A DNA stretch of 19,065 nucleotides from NCBI GenBank assembly GCA_035581425.1, contig DATJVP010000139.1, positions 1-19,065 of the forward strand. Reading direction: 5' to 3'. A program made the translations under genes and the position numbers. The DNA comes from DASZHJ01 sp035581425. GTDB lineage: Bacteria > Pseudomonadota > Alphaproteobacteria > ATCC43930 > CGMCC-115725. Under the pieces are notes generated by a model. It saw only the letters and a program-made list of their open reading frames with translations, made no database searches and was not told where the DNA came from. Each line of letters begins with the position of its first letter. Within the stretch, counting starts at the first letter, position 1. Below, piece by piece: positions 14,581-19,065 of this stretch.

Positions 14581-15902
14581 CCGTGCAAGGGGGCGCTCCC
14601 ACGGAGATCGTGATCGTCGGCGGCGGTGCGGCGGGCTTGGAGCTTGCGACGCGGCTCGGCGACCGCCTCGGCAAGCGCGGGAAGGCGCGGATCACGCTCA
14701 TCGAGCGCTCCCGGACCCATCTCTGGAAGCCGCTCCTGCATCAAGTCGCCGCCGGCAGCATCGACGTCGCGGAGCACGAGCTCGACTACCTCGCGCAGGC
14801 ACATTGGCATCATTTCGTCTACCGTTACGGCGAGTTGATCGGGCTCGACCGCGCGCGCCAAGAAGTTCGTATCGGCCCGACCTATGAGGAGGGCGGCGTC
14901 CAGATTACGCCGCCTCGAACCTTCAGATACGACCGCCTCATCATCGCCATCGGCAGCGTCACCAACGACTTCGGTACGCCCGGAGCCAAGGAATTTGCAG
15001 TACCTCTCGAGACCACCGAGCAGGCCGCGCGCTTCAATCGGCGCCTCATCAATGCCTGCATCCGCGCGCACGCGCAGGAAGGGCCCGTGCAGCCGGGCCA
15101 GCTGCACGTCGCGGTCATCGGCGCCGGCGCCACCGGCACCGAGCTCGCGGCAGAGCTGCACCGGACCGTGCGCGCGGTCGTCGCCTTCGGGCTCGACCGC
15201 ATCGACCCCGAGAAGGACATCCGCATCACGCTCATCGAGGCCTCCGAGCGGATCCTGCCGGCGCTGCCGGAGCGGATCTCGAAGGCGACGAGTGCGCTCC
15301 TGGAGAAGCTCGGCGTCCGTGTCCGCGTCCAGGCGCGGGTCAAGGAGGTCCGACGCGACGGCGTCGTGCTCGCAGACGGCGATTTCATTCCTGCGGAGCT
15401 CGTGGTCTGGGCCGCCGGGGTGCGAGCTCCCGACGTCCTCCGCGATCTCGATGGGCTCGAGGTCAATCGCGCAAACCAGCTCGTGGTGACGCAGACGCTG
15501 CAGACGACGCGCGACCCCCGGATTTTCGCGATCGGCGATTGCGCGGCCTGTCCCTGGCCGGGTCACCCGAGCCCGGTGCCGCCGCGCGCGCAAGCGGCGC
15601 ATCAGCAAGCCGCGCACCTCATGCGGCAATTCCGCCGGCGCCCCGACGGCGAAAGCTTCACGGCGTATCGCTACCGCGACTTCGGCTCGCTGGTCTCGCT
15701 GGGGCGGCACAGCACCATTGGCAGCCTCATGGGGTTCCTCGTGGGACGGAGCTTCATCGTCGAGGGATATTTCGCGCGGCTCATGTATCGCTCGCTCTAC
15801 GCCATGCACGAGGTGGCGCTATACGGGACCGTCAAGATGTCGCTCAACGTAATCGCACGCTCGATCGGCCACCGCACCGACCCCGTCGTGAAGCTGCACT
15901 GA
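14577..15902 (+). CDS. ndh: Type II NADH dehydrogenase (NDH-2-like FAD-dependent oxidoreductase)
   Basis: The protein has 441 residues, close to E. coli Ndh. Two dinucleotide-binding folds are visible: the FAD motif IVIVGGGAAGLELA (G15-G20) and the NADH motif VIGAGATGTELAAEL (G182-G187). A third signature, FAIGDCAACP, carries the FAD-binding aspartate. The C-terminus (SLMGFLVGRSFIVEGYFARL, SLYAMHEVALYG) matches the amphipathic membrane-binding region of NDH-2, so the enzyme should sit on the inner face of the membrane, oxidising NADH and reducing quinone without proton pumping. It starts at ATG 14577 within the methyltransferase stop codon (ATGA) and depends on coupling because no strong ribosome-binding site is visible. 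It converges on the MFS gene with a nine-base gap. Confidence 0.88.
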   Translation: MTVQGGAPTEIVIVGGGAAGLELATRLGDRLGKRGKARITLIERSRTHLWKPLLHQVAAGSIDVAEHELDYLAQAHWHHFVYRYGELIGLDRARQEVRIGPTYEEGGVQITPPRTFRYDRLIIAIGSVTNDFGTPGAKEFAVPLETTEQAARFNRRLINACIRAHAQEGPVQPGQLHVAVIGAGATGTELAAELHRTVRAVVAFGLDRIDPEKDIRITLIEASERILPALPERISKATSALLEKLGVRVRVQARVKEVRRDGVVLADGDFIPAELVVWAAGVRAPDVLRDLDGLEVNRANQLVVTQTLQTTRDPRIFAIGDCAACPWPGHPSPVPPRAQAAHQQAAHLMRQFRRRPDGESFTAYRYRDFGSLVSLGRHSTIGSLMGFLVGRSFIVEGYFARLMYRSLYAMHEVALYGTVKMSLNVIARSIGHRTDPVVKLH

Positions 15903-15911
15903 TCGCGGGGC

Positions 15912-17243
15912 CTACCGCGTCGGCGGCGCGATGGTGTCGAGCGACAGGCCTTTGGTCTCGGCGCTGATCCGCGTCACCGCCACCGTGGCGACCGCCAGCA
16001 GGATCGCGATGATCGTCATGACGTAGCCGAGTCCGTAGGCGCTGAGGATGCCGATCGTGTAGAACGCAATTGCGGCGCCGAGCCGCCCTCCGCTCTGCGC
16101 GAGACCGAAGCCGGAGCCGCGGGCATTGGTGGGGAATACCTCCGAGGTGAATATCTGCATCGAATTCCCCGCGAGCTGCACGAAGAAATTCATGAGGAAC
16201 CCGATCACCAGCACCATCGCGTCCGATTGCGAGAAATAGAATGTGATCGAGAAGACGGTCGCGAGCACGAAGGCGACGAAGGCGGTGCGGACTCGCCCGA
16301 AACTTTCGAGCGAGTACATCATGAAGAGGCTGCTCAGCGGGAAGGAAAGCTGCATTCCCAGGATGAAAGCGAGCGATTTCGTGATGGTGAAGCCGCGATC
16401 CGCGAGGATGTTCGGGAGCCAGCCGCCGAGCCCGAGGGCCGCGCTGAAGAAGGCGAAGAAACAGATCATCGAGGCGATGATGCGTCCGCGGTACTGGCGG
16501 AATACGACGCCCATGGGGTCGCTGCGGATGTCGGAGAGGTCGCTCTCGACGAGTCCGCCCGGCGCCTTGCCGAGCCCCATGCTCTCGAGGAGGTCAAGCG
16601 CGCGCCGGCCCTCGCCGTGCGTCACCAGCCAGCGCGGGGATTCCGGCAGGCTGAAGCTGAAGACGAAGACGACGAGCGCGCAGCAGCCGATGATGATCCA
16701 GATGCCCTGCCAGCCCAATGTGTCGCGGAAGCCCAGCGCGAAGAGCGTGCCGATCGGCCAGACGCAGGCGCCGCCGATGAACTGCATGAAAGCGGTGATG
16801 CGGCCGCGGATGTCCTTGGGCGAGTACTCGGCCGCATAGGCGAAACAGAGCGGCTGCGCCGCGCCAAAGCCGATCCCCGCGATGAACCGCCCGACGGCAA
16901 GCCAATAGGCATTGGGCGAGAAGGTCGCGGCGATGGTCGCGATCGCGTAGAGGAGGATAGAAGCCTGGAAAACCGCCTTGCGGCCAAAGCGGTCCGTGAA
17001 CTCGCCTTGCCCCAGCGCCCCCACGAAGAGGCCGAGGATCGTGACACCGCCCACGGTGCTCATCTCCGCTCCGGTCGCGAACTTCGATTTGATGATGTCC
17101 GGGATGAGCGAGCCCAGGATCGTGTAATCGATCACATCGAAGAAATAGCCGAAGGTGATGAGCGCGAGGACCCGATAATGGAGCGGCCCCAGCTTCGCGC
17201 CATTGAGCGTGGTGTCGACGTAGGAAACGATCGACTGTGCCAT
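15912..17243 (-). CDS. MFS transporter, metabolite:H+ symporter type
   Basis: The protein has 443 residues and about twelve membrane segments. ATG 17243 is preceded by GGGGAGGGGG. Family signatures include the N-terminal FFDVIDYTILG, the motif A loop GEFTDRFGRK between segments 2 and 3, GFGAAQPLCFAYAAEYSP with RGR in the following loop, the PESPRWLVTHGE loop in the centre, and a C-terminal ETKGLSLD. These belong to the sugar/organic-acid branch of the MFS, which includes aromatic-acid and dicarboxylate symporters. The substrate cannot be read from sequence; the nearby TRAP binding protein and LigAB genes make an organic or aromatic acid plausible. It is probably a single-gene unit with its own promoter. 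Confidence 0.85.
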   Translation of the reverse strand: MAQSIVSYVDTTLNGAKLGPLHYRVLALITFGYFFDVIDYTILGSLIPDIIKSKFATGAEMSTVGGVTILGLFVGALGQGEFTDRFGRKAVFQASILLYAIATIAATFSPNAYWLAVGRFIAGIGFGAAQPLCFAYAAEYSPKDIRGRITAFMQFIGGACVWPIGTLFALGFRDTLGWQGIWIIIGCCALVVFVFSFSLPESPRWLVTHGEGRRALDLLESMGLGKAPGGLVESDLSDIRSDPMGVVFRQYRGRIIASMICFFAFFSAALGLGGWLPNILADRGFTITKSLAFILGMQLSFPLSSLFMMYSLESFGRVRTAFVAFVLATVFSITFYFSQSDAMVLVIGFLMNFFVQLAGNSMQIFTSEVFPTNARGSGFGLAQSGGRLGAAIAFYTIGILSAYGLGYVMTIIAILLAVATVAVTRISAETKGLSLDTIAPPTR

Positions 17244-17305
17244 CGAAGTCCCCCTCCCCTGAATGCGCCGTCGAAGCAGCGCTTCTTATAGTCGATAGTA
17301 AATGG

Positions 17306-17334
17306 ATTACCGCACTTGTTCAGAGCGAAGTCAA
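17306..17334 (-). promoter_or_regulatory. Candidate sigma-70-type promoter for the MFS gene
   Basis: On the minus strand TTGACT (17334-17329) is followed after 17 bases by GGTAAT (17311-17306). The first matches the -35 consensus at five of six positions and the second the -10 consensus at four of six. It lies about 60 bases upstream of ATG 17243, in an AT-richer gap behind the TRAP binding-protein gene. Confidence 0.35.
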
Positions 17335-17376
17335 CGCAAGAACCAATACTCGGCGAGGTCGAGAATAATCGGCGCG

Positions 17377-18297
17377 CTAGGGTATGAGCGCCAGCAGCTC
17401 CGGCGGATAGAGCGCGCGCGCCTCGGCACGGAGCGGCGCCACCGCGCCCGCAAAGGCCGCGCGGCCCTCGCCGTCGAGCTCAATCACCTCGCAGCCCTCC
17501 CGCTCGATTTCCACGAGCGCCTTCGCCTCTTCCTCGACGGCCTCGCTCCGCTGGCGCACGACCGCGTCGCGGATCGCCACGGCCATCGCAGCCTTGAGCT
17601 CGTCCGGCCAAGCGTCGAAGGACGGCCGGTGCAGGAAGACCGGCCGCGAGAGGTAGAAGTGGCCGCTCAGCGTATGGAAGCGATGGAACTTGTGGACGCC
17701 GTAGGTGACGGTGTTCGCGAGCGGATTCTCCTGCGCGTCGATGCTGCCCGCGCGAATCCGCTCTATCGCCTCCGTGAGATCCATCCGCAGCGGCACGGCG
17801 CCGAGGAGCTCGAAAGTCCGCACCTGGACATCGCTGGGAAGCACGCGGATGCGCATCCCCGCCAAATCTGCGGGACGGCGCACGGGACGCAGGCGGTTCG
17901 AGATGTGCCGGAACCCGTTCTCGAAATAGCCGAGGATGCGGTGGTTCATCGCGGCCTCGATCCTGCCGCCGATCGCGTCGCCGAGCTTGCCGTCCATCGC
18001 GGCGCGCGCGGCATCTCGCGTTTTAAAGAGAAAGGGCAGATCGAGCACGCCCAGCTCAGGCGCGCGGTCCGTGAAGTAGCTCGAGGACTGGTAGCCGAGC
18101 GTGAGGACCCCGCTCTCGACGAGCCAGATGATGTCCTCGGACTTGTATCCGAAATCCATGATGTTCCAGATGTAGCGGACTGCGACGGCGGCCCCGAACT
18201 CGGCCTGGAGCCGATCGCCGATCGCCTTGAGCGCGCGGCTGAAGGTCGTGGTCGGCGGCCCGTAGCCGCTTAAGCGAATTTCGATCGGCGATCCCAT
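17377..18297 (-). CDS. TRAP-type (DctP family) solute-binding protein without a visible signal peptide
   Basis: The protein has 306 residues from ATG 18297. DctP signatures are present: RPVRRPADLAGMRIRVLPSD, the LLGAVPLRMDLTEAIERIRAG helix, SIDAQENPLANT, and THKFHRF/TLSGHFYLSRP-like strands. Such proteins deliver organic acids to a DctQM membrane pair. The N-terminus starts directly with the first domain strand (SPIEIRLSGYGPPTTTF) and lacks a hydrophobic leader. In-frame codons back to the upstream stop near 18355 add no signal-like segment. No DctQ or DctM gene lies in the window. It may bind its ligand in the cytoplasm, or the true start may have been lost to a frameshift. It is divergent from the LigAB-like genes, which suggests a shared ligand. 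Confidence 0.8.
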   Translation of the reverse strand: MGSPIEIRLSGYGPPTTTFSRALKAIGDRLQAEFGAAVAVRYIWNIMDFGYKSEDIIWLVESGVLTLGYQSSSYFTDRAPELGVLDLPFLFKTRDAARAAMDGKLGDAIGGRIEAAMNHRILGYFENGFRHISNRLRPVRRPADLAGMRIRVLPSDVQVRTFELLGAVPLRMDLTEAIERIRAGSIDAQENPLANTVTYGVHKFHRFHTLSGHFYLSRPVFLHRPSFDAWPDELKAAMAVAIRDAVVRQRSEAVEEEAKALVEIEREGCEVIELDGEGRAAFAGAVAPLRAEARALYPPELLALIP

Positions 18298-18395
18298 GCT
18301 GGCCCCGCTCCCCCGCTCGCTTCGCACAAACGCTAACGCATTGCCCGCACCGGCTCAATCGCTGCGCCTTGTCTTGCGCTCGGCTGCGGCCCAAA

Positions 18396-18662
18396 ATGCC
18401 GCGCATGCGCGACTACTGGCTCAGCAAGCTCTGCTTCGATCTGCAGGATCCCGCGCGCGCCGCGGAGTATCGTCGCGACCGCGAGGCCATGCTCGCTCGC
18501 TATCCCCTGAAGCCGGAGGTCAAGGCGGCCGTGCTCGCCGACGATGTCGCGGGTCTCGCAATGCTCACGAACCCCTATCTTCTGCGCTACTATTTTGCGG
18601 CAGCAGGGATGCCGGACGCGGATTTCATCGCGCGATTGCGTGCGAGTGCGGCCAGTGGCTGA
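18396..18662 (+). CDS. LigA-like small subunit of extradiol (LigAB) dioxygenase
   Basis: The protein has 88 residues from ATG 18396; ATG 18405 is an equally possible start and neither has a clear ribosome-binding site. The sequence matches the LigA-type fold: MRDYWLSKLCFDLQDP, an EYRRDREAMLARYPL helix, LKPEVKAAVLADD, and MLTNPYLLRYYFAAAG. In protocatechuate 4,5-dioxygenase this subunit caps the active site of the catalytic LigB subunit. It is shorter than LigA of protocatechuate 4,5-dioxygenase. It overlaps the LigB-like gene by eight bases, so the two are made together. Divergent TRAP and nearby MFS transporters suggest an aromatic-acid catabolic cluster extending to the right. Confidence 0.75.
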   Translation: MPRMRDYWLSKLCFDLQDPARAAEYRRDREAMLARYPLKPEVKAAVLADDVAGLAMLTNPYLLRYYFAAAGMPDADFIARLRASAASG

Positions 18663-19065
18663 GCTCGTCGGCGTCTACGCCGCAAGCCACGCGCCTCTGA
18701 TCGCGCGCGATTGGCAACGGCTGCCCGGTCCGCTTAGGGAACGCCTGAGCGCCGCTTACGGCGAGCTCGGACGCCGCCTCGCCGCGAGCAAGGCGGAGAC
18801 GATCGTGGCGCTTACGCCCGACCATTGGACCAACTTCTTCCTCGACAACCTGCCCGCGCTCTGCATCGGCATCGGTGAGGAGCACGGCGGCCCGCCGGAG
18901 CCGTTCATGCGGGATTTCAAGCCTAACCCGCTCCCCGGCGATTCCGCTCTCGGCCGGCATATATTGGAGACGGCGCTCGCAGGCGGTTTCGAGCCCGCGC
19001 TCTCGCACCGACTGCGGCTCGATCATGGGCTTTGCCTGCCGCTGTCGCGTCTCGGGCTCGCGTCT
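18655..19065 (+). CDS. LigB-like catalytic subunit of extradiol ring-cleavage dioxygenase (C-terminus cut by window edge)
   Basis: From GTG 18655, 137 residues are visible before the right edge. The frame shows class III (LigB-type) extradiol dioxygenase features: SHAPL with H12, the first iron ligand position in LigB; PDHWTNFF with H57, matching the second His ligand; and LDHGLCLPL with H124. The remaining ligand and catalytic residues would lie beyond the edge. These enzymes use Fe(II) and O2 to open catechol-type rings; family members also act on gallate and other substrates. Upstream in-frame GTG codons at 18640 and 18646 are alternatives, but none has a good ribosome-binding site. Coupling to the LigA-like gene through an eight-base overlap supports a two-subunit enzyme. 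The substrate is unknown. Confidence 0.85.
   Translation, partial: MAELVGVYAASHAPLIARDWQRLPGPLRERLSAAYGELGRRLAASKAETIVALTPDHWTNFFLDNLPALCIGIGEEHGGPPEPFMRDFKPNPLPGDSALGRHILETALAGGFEPALSHRLRLDHGLCLPLSRLGLAS

Noticed and set aside
16227..17291. Long plus-strand open frame opposite the MFS gene
   Set aside because: It is highly charged with no recognisable domain and lies opposite a protein with twelve clear membrane segments.

Overview
The window is G+C-rich bacterial DNA, densely packed with genes on both strands. Protein styles (Ugp-type ABC transporter, TRAP-type binding protein, serine-glyoxylate-type aminotransferase, LigAB-type dioxygenase, DUF6134 domain, DesA-type desaturases) point to an alphaproteobacterium, probably Hyphomicrobiales or Rhodospirillales. 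This is inference from gene content only. I see no rRNA, tRNA, CRISPR array, insertion sequence or phage module.

Layout, left to right. (a) 1-3887, minus strand: an ABC uptake operon of the glycerol-3-phosphate (Ugp) type (two permeases, then the binding protein), followed by a GpdQ-like metallophosphodiesterase cut by the window edge. A PHO-box-like set of 7-mers at 11-base spacing lies just upstream. (b) 3974-4830, minus: two small lipoproteins, possibly preceded by a short coupled ORF. (c) 5100-6203, plus: a DesA-type membrane fatty-acid desaturase. It overlaps the convergent gene for a helix-turn-helix protein with an unassigned C-terminal domain (6200-7114, minus). (d) 7349-12279, plus: a tightly spaced run of five ORFs: an unknown protein, a 45-aa small ORF, a CapA-family protein, an LplT-like MFS transporter continuous in frame with a DUF6134-like periplasmic domain, and a second desaturase paralogous to the first. 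(e) 12289-13467, minus: a serine-glyoxylate-type aminotransferase. Diverging from it, 13771-15902, plus: a SAM methyltransferase translationally coupled to a type II NADH dehydrogenase. (f) 15912-17243, minus: an MFS metabolite transporter; 17377-18297, minus: a TRAP-type solute-binding protein with no visible signal peptide. (g) 18396 to the end, plus: overlapping LigA-like and LigB-like genes for an extradiol ring-cleavage dioxygenase, the second cut by the window edge.

A recurring theme is membrane-lipid chemistry. Region (a) looks built to import and hydrolyse glycerophosphodiesters, the deacylated products of phospholipids, perhaps under phosphate control. Regions (c) and (d) put two acyl desaturases around a lysophospholipid-transporter-like protein fused to a periplasmic domain, next to a CapA-like enzyme and an HTH protein. 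The five-ORF run in (d) is the best candidate here for an undescribed system, possibly envelope-lipid remodelling; that function is inference. Region (g) with the TRAP and MFS transporters looks like the edge of an aromatic-compound uptake and catabolism cluster.
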